From Rhizobium leguminosarum (GTDB lineage: Bacteria > Pseudomonadota > Alphaproteobacteria > Rhizobiales > Rhizobiaceae), in the NCBI RefSeq assembly GCF_002953715.1, contig NZ_CP025016.1, positions 290,351-354,350 on the forward strand: a stretch of 64,000 nucleotides of DNA, read 5' to 3'. The notes below the pieces were generated by a model. That model was given only the letters and a program-made list of their open reading frames with translations. It searched no databases and was not told where the DNA came from. Position 1 is the stretch's first letter; each line of letters begins with the position of its first letter. Position numbers and translations under genes: made by a program. This document shows positions 1-9,412 of the stretch, piece after piece.

Positions 1-59
1 ATGCGCAGCCGGGCGGTTCGAACACGGATCCCCAGACAGGACGCGCCGAGGAGGGCGAA
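1..59 (+). other. left edge: ribosome-binding region and possible tail of an upstream gene
   Basis: Before the first complete gene lies a purine-rich ribosome-binding sequence (GAGGAGGGCGAA) directly in front of the ATG at 60. One frame running in from the edge ends at a TGA at 61-63, which would give a 4-bp ATGA overlap with the next gene, as in translationally coupled operons. This tail is rich in arginine and too short to identify. The frame of the next gene is also open to the edge, so the tail is only a possibility. Confidence 0.3.
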
Positions 60-965
60 ATGAGCCATCACAGGATTACAGGCGTTTTCAGCGCCTCCGC
101 AACGCCGCTGACAGCAGAGAATACGCCGGATTTCGCCCTTTTCACCGATCATTGCCGGCAGCTGCTGGCCGAGGGATGCCATGGCGTGGCGCTGCTCGGC
201 ACGACGGGCGAGGCCAATTCCTTCTCCGGCGCCGAGCGCCGCGCCATTCTGGAAGCGGCACTGAAGGCCGGCATTCCTGCCGACAGACTTTTGCCGGGCA
301 CAGGCGTCGTCGCCATTCCCGAGACCGTGGAACTCACCCGGCACGCGCTGTCGCTTGGCGTCACCAAGGTGGTCATGCTGCCACCCTTCTACTACAAGGG
401 TGTGTCCGACGACGGCCTCTTCGCTGCCTATTCGCAGGTGCTGGAAAAGGTCGCCGACACCCGCCTGCAGGTCATCCTCTATCATATTCCGCAGGTCTCA
501 GGCGTTCCCCTATCCATTCCGCTGATCGGACGGCTGATTGCCGCCTTCCCGGAAACGGTCGTCGGCATCAAGGAATCTGCCGGTGATTTCAACAACATGC
601 AGGCGATCATCGCCGCGTATCCCGGTTTTTCGGTGCTGGCGGGCGCCGATCCGCTGCTACTGCCGCTGCTGAAGGCGGGCGGTGCCGGCTGCATCACCGC
701 AACCTCCAATCTCGTGGCGAATTCGCTGTGCACCGTCTACGACCATGTCCATGACGAGGCGCACGCCGCCGATGTCGAGGCGGCGCAGGCCCGCATCAAC
801 GCCTATCGCACGCTTTCCAACTCTTACGTCCAGATCCCGACCATCAAGGCGATGGTGGGGCTGAAGACCGGCAATCCCGCCTGGAAGCGCACGCGCGCGC
901 CGCTGATGCCGCTCGGCGATACTGACTATGCCGCACTCGCCGAAAGCTATGCCAAGCTGCCTTGA
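60..965 (+). CDS. DapA/N-acetylneuraminate lyase-family aldolase
   Basis: A 301-residue class I aldolase of the dihydrodipicolinate synthase/NAL superfamily, a cytoplasmic TIM barrel that makes or cleaves C-C bonds through a Schiff base with a 2-oxo acid. Visible family residues are the GTTGE loop at about 47-51, the tyrosine of YHIP at about 141 and the Schiff-base lysine of GIKES at about 171. Length is normal. The next gene, a sialidase-fold protein, starts 11 bp downstream, followed by an Fe-alcohol dehydrogenase and a PdxA homologue. That company suggests a catabolic 2-keto-3-deoxy-sugar-acid-type aldolase rather than the lysine-biosynthesis DapA. The exact substrate cannot be read from sequence. 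Confidence 0.9.
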   Translation: MSHHRITGVFSASATPLTAENTPDFALFTDHCRQLLAEGCHGVALLGTTGEANSFSGAERRAILEAALKAGIPADRLLPGTGVVAIPETVELTRHALSLGVTKVVMLPPFYYKGVSDDGLFAAYSQVLEKVADTRLQVILYHIPQVSGVPLSIPLIGRLIAAFPETVVGIKESAGDFNNMQAIIAAYPGFSVLAGADPLLLPLLKAGGAGCITATSNLVANSLCTVYDHVHDEAHAADVEAAQARINAYRTLSNSYVQIPTIKAMVGLKTGNPAWKRTRAPLMPLGDTDYAALAESYAKLP

Positions 966-976
966 GGAGATCCGTC

Positions 977-2164
977 ATGAGTTTTACCGGCCTGCCTCCG
1001 GAAGCCGTTCCGGCCCTGATGACCGGGGCCATTGCCCCTCACCCCATCGTCGAGGGTCGCGCGGATGCCTATCTGCCCTCCCCCTGCATCCAGAACCATG
1101 CCGCAAATCTCGCCTTTCTGCCCGACGGCACGCTGACCTGCGTCTGGTTCGGCGGCACGATGGAGGGCATGGGTGACATCTCGATTTACATGTCGCGGCT
1201 GACGCCGGGCGCCGAGCGATGGTCCGTGCCGGAAAAAATGAGCGACGACCCGGAGAAATCCGAACAGAACCCGTTGATTTTCAATGCTTCAGACGGAAAA
1301 ATATGGCTGCTCTATACCTCGCAGACTTCTGGAAATCAGGACGGTTCGGTTGTCAAATGCCGGATTTCCGGCGATGGGGGCCAGACCTTCGGGCCGGTCC
1401 AAATCCTCTGCGACAGCCCTGGCACCTTCGTTCGCCAGCAGATCGTCGTCAACGGCAGGGGCGACTGGCTGCTTCCGGTCTTCCGCTGCGTCGGCCTGAA
1501 CGGCCAGCGCTGGAGCGGCGATGCCGATACGGCAGCCGTGCTGATGTCGCGTGATGGCGGCGCGAGCTGGCAAATGCACGATATTCCAGACAGTATCGGC
1601 GCGGTGCACATGAACATCCTGCCGCTTGGCGGCGACGAGATGATCGCCTTCTACCGCAACCGTTTCGCCGAAAACATCCTGTCCAGCCGATCATCCGATG
1701 GCGGCGAGACCTGGAGTGCGCCCGAACCCACCGAACTGCCGAACAACAATTCCTCGATCCAGGCCACGATCCTGAATGATGGAGCAATTGCAATGGTTTA
1801 CAACCATTCGAATGCCGGCACGTCGGATGCGCGGCGCCAGTCTCTCTATGACGAAATCGAGGCTGGAGAGGCTGGAGAGACCGCTGTCGTTGCTGATAAC
1901 AGCGCACAAAAGGCCGTCTGGGGTGTTCCGCGCGCGCCGCTGAGCCTTGCGATATCAAGGGATGGCGGCAAGAGCTTTCAGCATCGCGTCGATCTCGATA
2001 CCGGCGACGGCTTCTGCCTCAGCAACAATTCGAAGGATTCGCTGAACCGCGAATTCTCCTATCCCTCGATCGTCCAGGGCGATGACGGCACGCTCCATAT
2101 CGCCTACACCTACTACCGGCGCGCCATCAAATATATCAGCCTCGCCCCGCAATCGCTGCCCTAG
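977..2164 (+). CDS. sialidase-fold (BNR/Asp-box) family protein
   Basis: A 395-residue protein with four Asp-box repeats of the S-x-D-x-G-x-[TS]-[WF] type, at about residues 131-139 (SGDGGQTF), 191-198 (SRDGGASW), 239-246 (SSDGGETW) and 326-334 (SRDGGKSF), as expected for a six-bladed sialidase propeller. No signal peptide is visible, so it probably acts in the cytoplasm, unlike secreted neuraminidases. I chose the ATG at 977 because GAGGAG lies 8 bp before it; a longer reading from the TTG at 962 would overlap the previous gene. It is coupled to the aldolase gene. True sialidase activity is not implied: rhizobial members of this fold may act on other glycosides or sugar acids. Confidence 0.8.
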   Translation: MSFTGLPPEAVPALMTGAIAPHPIVEGRADAYLPSPCIQNHAANLAFLPDGTLTCVWFGGTMEGMGDISIYMSRLTPGAERWSVPEKMSDDPEKSEQNPLIFNASDGKIWLLYTSQTSGNQDGSVVKCRISGDGGQTFGPVQILCDSPGTFVRQQIVVNGRGDWLLPVFRCVGLNGQRWSGDADTAAVLMSRDGGASWQMHDIPDSIGAVHMNILPLGGDEMIAFYRNRFAENILSSRSSDGGETWSAPEPTELPNNNSSIQATILNDGAIAMVYNHSNAGTSDARRQSLYDEIEAGEAGETAVVADNSAQKAVWGVPRAPLSLAISRDGGKSFQHRVDLDTGDGFCLSNNSKDSLNREFSYPSIVQGDDGTLHIAYTYYRRAIKYISLAPQSLP

Positions 2165-2521
2165 CAAAGCGGTAGCCGGAATATCGTAAACCTGCGTCCG
2201 ACCGCATGAGGAAAGATGCAGGATGACAACGGCTGTGGGTTTACTGACGGAAGAAATTGACAACAGGGTCGGATTATTCGCCGCCGTGGCAAAGATGATG
2301 GCCAGCTGTGCCTGGAATGGCGTTTTCATCGATACGGTTTCTATAACATATTGATATTTTAGTCGATATCTGTGCGCCAGCGCTAACTTGAAGCGCGACA
2401 GATCGCACATCGAAAGATAAAAAATTCCGCCTCTTGGAATGCTGGCTTGACATTGATCTTACAACTTTACATTAAAGAGGGCGAGGATATTGCCGCAAGA
2501 TCTTGCAGGGAGGACTGGTTC
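2165..2521 (+). other. intergenic region with probable promoter for the Fe-ADH gene
   Basis: This 357-bp gap holds no recognisable gene. A TTGACA box at 2447-2452 is followed about 16 bp on by an AT-rich stretch (ACATTAAA), which makes a plausible promoter for the dehydrogenase at 2522. A 43-codon ORF (2223-2354) has only a weak ribosome-binding site and no family resemblance. AT-rich sequence around 2340-2380 may hold regulator sites. Confidence 0.4.
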
Positions 2522-3655
2522 ATGGCCAGCTTGGATTCGCCGATCACGATAGTTCGGCCGCATCTGATCGAATTCGGCGTCGGCACGGCGGGAAAGCTCG
2601 GCAGATGGGCTGATGAAAAGGGCTATCGGCGCACGCTCGTCATCTCCGATGCCTTCAACGCTTCGCGCATCGACGTGCTGGAGCTGAAGGGCGAGGTTAC
2701 GGTCTTTGCCGAAGTGACGCCCGAACCGGATACGGCCAATCTCGAAAAAGTCCTGGCGGCGGCAAACGCCGCCAATGCCGAGCTGATTGTCGGTTTCGGC
2801 GGCGGCAGCGCCATGGATCTGGCGAAACTTGCGGCCGTGCTTGCCGGCTCCACCCAGACGCTGCACGAGGTCGTCGGTCCGAACAAGGTGCATGGGCCGC
2901 GCAAGGTAGCGCTTGCCCAGGTGCCGACGACATCGGGCACCGGCAGCGAGGCCGGCATCCGTGCGCTTGTCACCGATCCCGCGACGATGGCAAAGCTCGC
3001 CGTCGAAAGCCTGCACATGCTGGCCGATATCGCCGTCATCGATCCGGCCCTGACCTTCAGCGTCCCTGCCCGCACGACGGCGGCAACCGGCGTCGATGCC
3101 ATGGCCCATTGCGTCGAGGCCTTCACCAACCGCAAGGCCCATCCGATGGTCGACATCTATGCGATCGAGGGAACGCGCCTCGTCGGCAAATATCTCGCCC
3201 GCGCCGTCAAGGACGGCAATGACGCCGAGGCGCGCGCCGGCCTCTCGCTCGCCTCGCTTTACGGCGGTTTCTGCCTCGGCCCGGTCAACACCGCCGGCGG
3301 CCATGCGCTCGCCTATCCCCTCGGCACGCGCTGGCATGTGGCCCATGGCGCGGCCAATGCGCTGATTTTTCCGCATGTTCTCGCCTTCAATACACCTTCC
3401 GCGCCTGAAAAAACCAAGGCGGTGATGGAAGCGCTTGGGCGTGAAACCTCCGGGAACATCACCTCCGTCTTCGATGCGGCTTACGCTTTCTGCGCCGAAC
3501 TCGGCATCGAGATGAAGCTCTCCGGCCTCGGCGTGCCGGAAAGCGATCTCGACGCCATGGCCGACGACGCCTTTGCCATTCGCCGTCTGCTCGATAACAA
3601 TCCGCGAGATCTCTCTCGGGCCGACATTCGCTCGATTTACGCGGCTGCCTTTTAA
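2522..3655 (+). CDS. iron-containing alcohol dehydrogenase
   Basis: A 377-residue group III (Fe-dependent) alcohol dehydrogenase. The NAD(P)-binding signature GGGSAMD lies at about 93-99. The divalent-metal ligands are provided by the conserved DAMAHCVEA segment and the two histidines of GGHALAYPL and HVAHG. The ATG at 2522 follows a GGGAGG ribosome-binding site. A longer reading starts at a TTG inside the TTGACA promoter box and is unlikely. A PdxA-family gene follows 31 bp later. Homologues such as maleylacetate reductases and sugar-acid reductases share this fold, so the substrate is open. Confidence 0.9.
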   Translation: MASLDSPITIVRPHLIEFGVGTAGKLGRWADEKGYRRTLVISDAFNASRIDVLELKGEVTVFAEVTPEPDTANLEKVLAAANAANAELIVGFGGGSAMDLAKLAAVLAGSTQTLHEVVGPNKVHGPRKVALAQVPTTSGTGSEAGIRALVTDPATMAKLAVESLHMLADIAVIDPALTFSVPARTTAATGVDAMAHCVEAFTNRKAHPMVDIYAIEGTRLVGKYLARAVKDGNDAEARAGLSLASLYGGFCLGPVNTAGGHALAYPLGTRWHVAHGAANALIFPHVLAFNTPSAPEKTKAVMEALGRETSGNITSVFDAAYAFCAELGIEMKLSGLGVPESDLDAMADDAFAIRRLLDNNPRDLSRADIRSIYAAAF

Positions 3656-3686
3656 GCGGTAAGGTTTTTTAGAAGGGACTCGATCG

Positions 3687-4673
<987 letters not shown>

Positions 4674-4686
4674 ACCGCCGACCCCA

Positions 4687-5169
4687 TCACATGCCGAACA
4701 AGCGGCGATCCCAGAAGACGGGTTGGTGGAGGCTTGTCGTGATCGAGGGGAATTCCGGGTGGGCTGGGTTGATCAATATGTTGCGGTCGACGCGGGCGAC
4801 GACGCTTGGCACCAGCAGGATGGCGCTGCGCTTCTCCTGGCACCATTTTTCGCCGAAAGCCTTGCTGACGTTCGCCGGCATGCTGTCCCAGCCGGGCAGC
4901 GCGGGTTCGGAGAAGACCTCATAGCTTAGCCCACGCGGCAGGGTGATCGTGACATAGTGCTGGTTGGGCGGCAGCCGCCCGCTGCCATGGACGAGCTTTT
5001 CGAGCAGTGCGGTCGAATAGTGCTCGCTGGTGTAGATGATCGGGCTGCCCGATGTGTTCCACCGGCCCGGCGCGATGGTCGAGCCGGTGGCGTCGAAGAT
5101 CGGGTAGGTTCCGTTGGGATCTCCGATGCGGACGGATGTCAGTGTGCGGTCAAGAACCTGTGCGCTCAC
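4687..5169 (-). CDS. RES-domain toxin of a type II toxin-antitoxin pair
   Basis: A 160-residue RES-domain protein. The family is named for conserved Arg, Glu and Ser, seen here as R36 in GRWN, E57 in ALLEKL and a serine near 115-122. Characterised RES toxins (for example MbcT and ParT relatives) degrade NAD+ or ADP-ribosylate targets. The start codon overlaps the antitoxin stop by 4 bp (ATGA), so translation is coupled, with the antitoxin first as is usual for this class. It converges on the pdxA2 homologue with 13 bp between the stops. The protein is full length with no visible damage. Confidence 0.88.
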   Translation of the reverse strand: MSAQVLDRTLTSVRIGDPNGTYPIFDATGSTIAPGRWNTSGSPIIYTSEHYSTALLEKLVHGSGRLPPNQHYVTITLPRGLSYEVFSEPALPGWDSMPANVSKAFGEKWCQEKRSAILLVPSVVARVDRNILINPAHPEFPSITTSLHQPVFWDRRLFGM

Positions 5170-5597
5170 GCAGCGCTGCCGTATTTCAGGCTTCCGAGGA
5201 TATCGAGCACGAGCTCGCCGCCGATCTCGCTCTGGATCACCACGTCGATCGGCCGCCTGTCCTCGAGCATCGCGTGCGGGCGAAACAGGAAATCGCGCGC
5301 CTCGGTTTCGGTCTGCCAGACATCGAGTGCCGATCCCCAGACGCGCGCCAGACGGGCGAGCTTTATGCCTTCGTCGGAGGAGAGCCGATGCTTGGACTTG
5401 CGCCGCTCATAGGTGGCCTTTGGAACGAGCCTATATTTGAACTGGGTATCATCAGGCGCCAGAAGCAGCGCCATCCGATCAAGCGCCTTGACCGGCAAGC
5501 CTTCCTCGATGCTGGAGAGCAGGCCAAAGGCGGAGCGCGATGCCGGTTCCCGGGCGGGCAGTCCGAGAACGTCGGCGATGACTGCAAATCCCATCAT
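5166..5597 (-). CDS. Xre/MbcA/ParS-type antitoxin
   Basis: A 143-residue antitoxin. The N-terminal part is a small helical Xre-like region and the C-terminal part (from about 85) is the MbcA/ParS toxin-binding domain, with the typical segment LARLARVWGSALDVW and a tail ending ILGSLKYG. It binds the RES toxin encoded next and probably represses its own promoter. I chose the ATG at 5597 because AAAAGGAGC lies 6 bp upstream; the earlier in-frame ATG at 5615 falls within the operator palindrome. A TCACTTGA/TCAAGTGA inverted repeat lies just upstream. Confidence 0.85.
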   Translation of the reverse strand: MMGFAVIADVLGLPAREPASRSAFGLLSSIEEGLPVKALDRMALLLAPDDTQFKYRLVPKATYERRKSKHRLSSDEGIKLARLARVWGSALDVWQTETEARDFLFRPHAMLEDRRPIDVVIQSEIGGELVLDILGSLKYGSAA

Positions 5598-5611
5598 GGC
5601 AAAGCTCCTTT

Positions 5612-5641
5612 TCACTTGATGTTATATTTAGCCTCAAGTGA
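5612..5641. promoter_or_regulatory. inverted repeat, probable autoregulatory operator of the toxin-antitoxin operon
   Basis: TCACTTGA (5612-5619) and TCAAGTGA (5634-5641) form a perfect 8-bp inverted repeat around a 14-bp AT-rich spacer. On the minus strand the spacer contains ATATAAC, a likely -10 region. The site sits 15 bp upstream of the antitoxin start, where Xre-type antitoxins usually bind. Confidence 0.6.
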
Positions 5642-5752
5642 GCCAATCTTCAAGAGCGCCATCCCGGCTTATCTTCGATAGCAGCGGGTTGTCGTGCGCG
5701 CCGGAGACCTCTATATTTTTCGAAGGCACGAACAACGAAGGAGGTTGCCTAT

Positions 5753-6613
5753 GTCACCGCGGGACGCCTGATCCAGCAATATCAAGACTTCTGCCTTTCC
5801 AAGGGCATCAATTTCATACGCATCGAATCCGTACGGCCGCATGACGATACCACGCTCTTCTGCAGCGCTGGAATGCAGCAGTACAAGCCCCTCTTCTCCG
5901 ATCCCTCCCATAGTGGAACCGTCGCAAACAGCCAGGCTTGCCTGCGCATGGGCGACATCGACGAGATCGGCGACGGAACTCATCTTCTCCATTTCTTCAT
6001 GCTCGGCCTTTTCTCCTTCAGGGAAATGACCGTCGGCAACGCCATCGACTTCTGGCTCGAGTTTCTGGAAACGGTGGGGCTCGTGCCGGATCATGTGACG
6101 ATCCATCCCGACCGTCTGGTGGAATGGACACCGCTCTATGGCGGGCGCGTGCCCATCGTGCCGGATCCGGAATGCATATGGAGCGATGGCAGCATCAGCG
6201 GATACTGCACCGAGTTCTATAAGGACGGCGTCGAGATCGGAAACATCGTCAATCCGCTCGGAAGCTGTATCGACGTCGGCTTCGGTCTCGAGCGTCTCGA
6301 CATGATCGTCAACGGTACACCGCAAGACGATGCGCTCGGAACACTGTGCGACACGGTCATGACGATCGTGGAAAGCGGCTACCGGCCGGGCAATAAGGAG
6401 CAAGGATATGTCTTGCGAAAACTGCTCCGTCGCATCCACAAGATGGGCGGCACGCTCGATCATCCTTTCTTCGCAGAAGAGGTCGAACGCCAGAAGCGAC
6501 TGCGCGCCAAATATCTGCGTTTGCGTGACCGCCATTCCGAGATGAGTCCCGACTGGTGGTTCGACACCCATGGCATCGATCTCTCCGACATCGGGGAGAT
6601 GATGGACGAATAG
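5753..6613 (+). CDS. stand-alone alanyl-tRNA-synthetase-like catalytic core, apparent 5' frameshift
   Basis: The open frame from 5753 gives about 286 residues related to the class II catalytic core of alanyl-tRNA synthetase. Motif 2 with its ATP-binding arginine is near 65 (CLRMGDIDEIG then FFMLGLFSF), motif 3 is GFGLERL at 176-182, and the start of the tRNA-binding helical domain is GYVLRKLLRR at 219-227. The editing domain and C-Ala domain are absent; full AlaRS is about 875 residues. A strong ribosome-binding site (AAGGAGG) is followed after 6 bp by ATG at 5751, but that ATG is out of frame and stops after six codons. No in-frame ATG, GTG or TTG occurs before 5873. A one-base loss after the ATG would explain this, so the gene may be a recent pseudogene, a sequencing artefact, or start at 5873. 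Stand-alone cores of this kind may charge a small molecule or carrier instead of tRNA. Confidence 0.65.
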   Translation, partial: VTAGRLIQQYQDFCLSKGINFIRIESVRPHDDTTLFCSAGMQQYKPLFSDPSHSGTVANSQACLRMGDIDEIGDGTHLLHFFMLGLFSFREMTVGNAIDFWLEFLETVGLVPDHVTIHPDRLVEWTPLYGGRVPIVPDPECIWSDGSISGYCTEFYKDGVEIGNIVNPLGSCIDVGFGLERLDMIVNGTPQDDALGTLCDTVMTIVESGYRPGNKEQGYVLRKLLRRIHKMGGTLDHPFFAEEVERQKRLRAKYLRLRDRHSEMSPDWWFDTHGIDLSDIGEMMDE

Positions 6614-6744
6614 CGGAAACAGGGCCTCCCGCAGATAAAGCGGGAGGCCTTGCCATATCCTGGAAGGCGTCAGCTTTTCGGCCATCCCCTGTTTGCCCAG
6701 GCGACGAGCCAGTCATGGAGATGTGCTGCCCGCATTGAACGCTT

Positions 6745-7515
6745 TCAGTTGCGCGCCGGCTGCAGCCGACGGAAAATCCGCTCGATCTGGGCAACGGCGG
6801 CAAAAAAGACGATGCCGGAGAAAGAGGCGAGCACGACGGCGGCAAAGAGCCTTTCCGCCTGATAGTTGAATGTCGACTGGATGATGACAGCGCCCAGCCC
6901 CTGGTTCGAGCCGATCCACTCCCCGACGATCGCGCCAATCACACAGGTGGTTGCCGAAATGCGCAGCGACGCAAAGAGCAAGGGGGCGGATCGTGGGGCG
7001 CGCAGGCGCCAGAACGTCTCCCACCCGCTCGCCGAAAGCACATGCATCAGGTCAAGCTCGCTCGCAGTCGCCAGATTGAGGCCCCGGGCCGTATTCACCA
7101 GGGTTGGGAAGAAGCAGATGAGAGCGGCGATGATGACCTTCGGAAGCATGCCGAGGCCGAAGATGAGGATGATGATCGGCGCAAGCGCCAGCACCGGAAT
7201 CGTGTTGAAGAGCAGGACAACGGGAAAATAGGCGGCCTGGAAGCGCGGATTATAGACAAATGCAACCGCCAGGATCACGGCGAGACTATTGCCCAAGAGG
7301 AAGCCGAGGCCCGCCTCACCCCATGTCGGGATCGCATTCGACAGCAGGAAGCGCCATTCGATGCCAAGCGTGCGCAGGATCGCCAGCGGCGTTGGAACGA
7401 TATAGGCCGGAATACCGAGAGCCGGCACCAGCCATTGCCAGGCGAGAAGCAGCGAGAGGGCGCCGATAACAGGAAGGCCGATTGCCTCGGCGAGGGATAG
7501 CCGACGATGCGTCAT
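6745..7515 (-). CDS. ABC transporter permease, SsuC/TauC type
   Basis: A 256-residue inner-membrane permease with six or so hydrophobic segments and the EAA-type cytoplasmic loop (ASGWETFWRLRAPRSAPLL). It belongs to the nitrate/sulfonate/taurine/pyrimidine-precursor branch (SsuC, TauC, ThiX). Its ATG at 7515 overlaps the stop of the ATPase gene (ATGA), so a longer open frame reaching back through that gene is not the real start. It forms one importer with the ATPase and the NMT1-like binding protein. The substrate cannot be assigned; likely candidates are sulfonates, riboflavin or thiamine precursors. Confidence 0.88.
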   Translation of the reverse strand: MTHRRLSLAEAIGLPVIGALSLLLAWQWLVPALGIPAYIVPTPLAILRTLGIEWRFLLSNAIPTWGEAGLGFLLGNSLAVILAVAFVYNPRFQAAYFPVVLLFNTIPVLALAPIIILIFGLGMLPKVIIAALICFFPTLVNTARGLNLATASELDLMHVLSASGWETFWRLRAPRSAPLLFASLRISATTCVIGAIVGEWIGSNQGLGAVIIQSTFNYQAERLFAAVVLASFSGIVFFAAVAQIERIFRRLQPARN

Positions 7516-8312
7516 GCAGCCGAATTCCCCTCCTGCAGCAATTGGCGCAGACGGGCGGCGGTCTCCTGGACATCGAGACTCTCGCGCCGACAGAGCCCAC
7601 GCTCGTCTTTCAGCGGTGCAAGGTCGATCAGCGCCTGGACGCGACCCGGATTGGCCGCAAGGACCAGCACGCGTCCGCCGAGATAGATCGCCTCGACGAC
7701 GCTGTGGGTGACGAACAGGATGGTCGTGCCGGTCCGGCGCCAGACGTCCAGAAGCTCGTCGTTCAATCGTTCGCGGGTGATCTCGTCGAGCGCACCGAAG
7801 GGTTCGTCCATGAGCAGGATATCCGGCTCGCATTGAAGCGCGCGTGCAATGGCGACACGCTGGCGCTGGCCCCCGGACAGTTGATGCGGATAGCGGTCGG
7901 CCAGATGCGACAGGCCGACCAGTTCGATCCAGTGGTCGGGCCGCGGATCGACCGTTCGCGAGACGCTCTTCTTCCCCACCTGCAGCGGCAGCGCGACATT
8001 CTCTTTCACGGTCCGCCACGGCAGCAGCGTTGCATCCTGAAAGACGAAGGCGACTTCGCGCCGCCGGCGCGCCTCCGAGGCTGTCTTGCCGAGCACCGAC
8101 AGCCGCCCGTCAAGCGGCGGAAGAAGATCCGCCACCGCACGCAGCAAGGTCGACTTGCCGCAGCCGGAGGGACCGAGAATTGTCAGAAACTCGCCCCTGC
8201 CGACGCTGAGGTCGACGCCGGACAGAATGCGGGTCGTCTCGACAGCGCCGGCATAACCGATAGCCAGATCCTTGGTTTCGATGGCCGCTGCTTCAGGCAA
8301 ATTCGCTCTCAC
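7512..8312 (-). CDS. ABC transporter ATP-binding protein, SsuB/TauB type
   Basis: A 266-residue ATPase with Walker A GPSGCGKST (about 51-59), signature LSGGQRQRVAIARAL and Walker B ILLMDEPFGALD, all intact. Its start overlaps the stop of the binding-protein gene by 4 bp and its stop overlaps the permease start, so the three genes form a tightly coupled operon. It energises uptake by this importer at the inner face of the membrane. Confidence 0.92.
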   Translation of the reverse strand: MRANLPEAAAIETKDLAIGYAGAVETTRILSGVDLSVGRGEFLTILGPSGCGKSTLLRAVADLLPPLDGRLSVLGKTASEARRRREVAFVFQDATLLPWRTVKENVALPLQVGKKSVSRTVDPRPDHWIELVGLSHLADRYPHQLSGGQRQRVAIARALQCEPDILLMDEPFGALDEITRERLNDELLDVWRRTGTTILFVTHSVVEAIYLGGRVLVLAANPGRVQALIDLAPLKDERGLCRRESLDVQETAARLRQLLQEGNSAA

Positions 8313-9355
8313 GCAATCTTCGGGCGGTCACCCGCCGTCATGTCGAGGATCCTGGTCGTATAGCAGTCCTCCAGCTTCGGCGCGCCGCTCTTGAACTGGC
8401 CGATCTTGTCGTAGACGGAAATCTGTTCGGCAAGCGCGGCCGGATCGAAGCTGCCCCAGCCATCCTTACCGGTTGCTGCGTCGAAGCTCAGCGACAATAT
8501 GCGCGGCACTGTCTTCAGCTCCACGGCAAGGTCGAGCTGCGGATAGGCCTCCACCGTCAATTTGACCGCCTCCTCGGGATGGTCATGCGTCCAGGCCCAA
8601 CCCTTGGCGACCGCACGCAACACCTTTGCCAATGTCTCGGCATGGCCGGTCACCGCATCGTCGGTGGCAAAATAGACGTTGGCGTAGGACGGCAGGCCCG
8701 TGTCCTTCATTATCAGATCGATGCGGTCTGGGCCGATGATGGAAAGGGCCTGCGTGTTGGTGATCCATCCGGTCACTGCATCGACCTGGCCGGTCATCAG
8801 CGGCGTCATGTCGAAGCCGATATTGGTGATGGTCAGGCTCGAGGGATCGATATTGTTCTTCAGCAGAATGGCGTCGAGCACATAACGGGCCGTCGGCTGG
8901 ATGCCGATGCGCTTACCGACCATATCCGTGACGGTGCGGATCGGTGCCTTCGGCAGCGAATAGAAGGCGAAAGGCGCCATGCGGAAACCGCAAGCGAAGA
9001 TCTTGATCGGCACGCCGGATGACCTGGCAAGAAGAAGCTGTGCCGAATCCGAGAATTGGCCGAGCTGCGCATCACCCGTGATCACGGGCGGCACCGTTGC
9101 CGAATTGGGACCGCCAGGGGAAAACTCAACGTCGAGACCCTCGGCCTCGAACAGACCCTGCTTGACTGCGACGATATCGCCGATCTGTCCATTGCTCATC
9201 AGCCAGTCATATTTGATGACGACCTTGGATGCGGCGGCATTCGATTGACGCGGCACGAACACGCTTATCCCTGCCGTCGCTGCAGCAAGGGCAAAGGCTC
9301 CGCCCTTCAGGACGGTACGCCTGCCGACCACGATTTGTTTGTCATCCCCGTTCAT
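8309..9355 (-). CDS. NMT1/SsuA-type ABC substrate-binding protein, Tat-exported
   Basis: A 348-residue periplasmic binding protein of the NMT1/THI5-SsuA family. The N-terminus carries a twin-arginine signal (GRRTVLKGGAFALAAATAGI), pointing to export of the folded protein by Tat. An AAGGA ribosome-binding site lies 7 bp before the ATG. A VOC protein gene ends 57 bp upstream on the same strand. Family members bind aliphatic sulfonates, taurine, formylaminopyrimidine or riboflavin. No TPP or FMN riboswitch is visible upstream, so a vitamin precursor is not favoured by regulation. Confidence 0.85.
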   Translation of the reverse strand: MNGDDKQIVVGRRTVLKGGAFALAAATAGISVFVPRQSNAAASKVVIKYDWLMSNGQIGDIVAVKQGLFEAEGLDVEFSPGGPNSATVPPVITGDAQLGQFSDSAQLLLARSSGVPIKIFACGFRMAPFAFYSLPKAPIRTVTDMVGKRIGIQPTARYVLDAILLKNNIDPSSLTITNIGFDMTPLMTGQVDAVTGWITNTQALSIIGPDRIDLIMKDTGLPSYANVYFATDDAVTGHAETLAKVLRAVAKGWAWTHDHPEEAVKLTVEAYPQLDLAVELKTVPRILSLSFDAATGKDGWGSFDPAALAEQISVYDKIGQFKSGAPKLEDCYTTRILDMTAGDRPKIA

Positions 9356-9412
9356 TTGCTTGTCCTTCCCCTTGTTGGATTGTTGGACGGCTGGCTGGAC
9401 CGATTGCGCCCG

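Noticed and set aside
2223..2354. 43-codon plus-strand ORF between the BNR and Fe-ADH genes
   Set aside because: Weak ribosome-binding site and no family resemblance; kept only as a note in the intergenic entry.
8309..9355. TPP or FMN riboswitch before the NMT1-type binding protein
   Set aside because: Only 57 bp separate it from the upstream gene and no riboswitch core sequence is visible.
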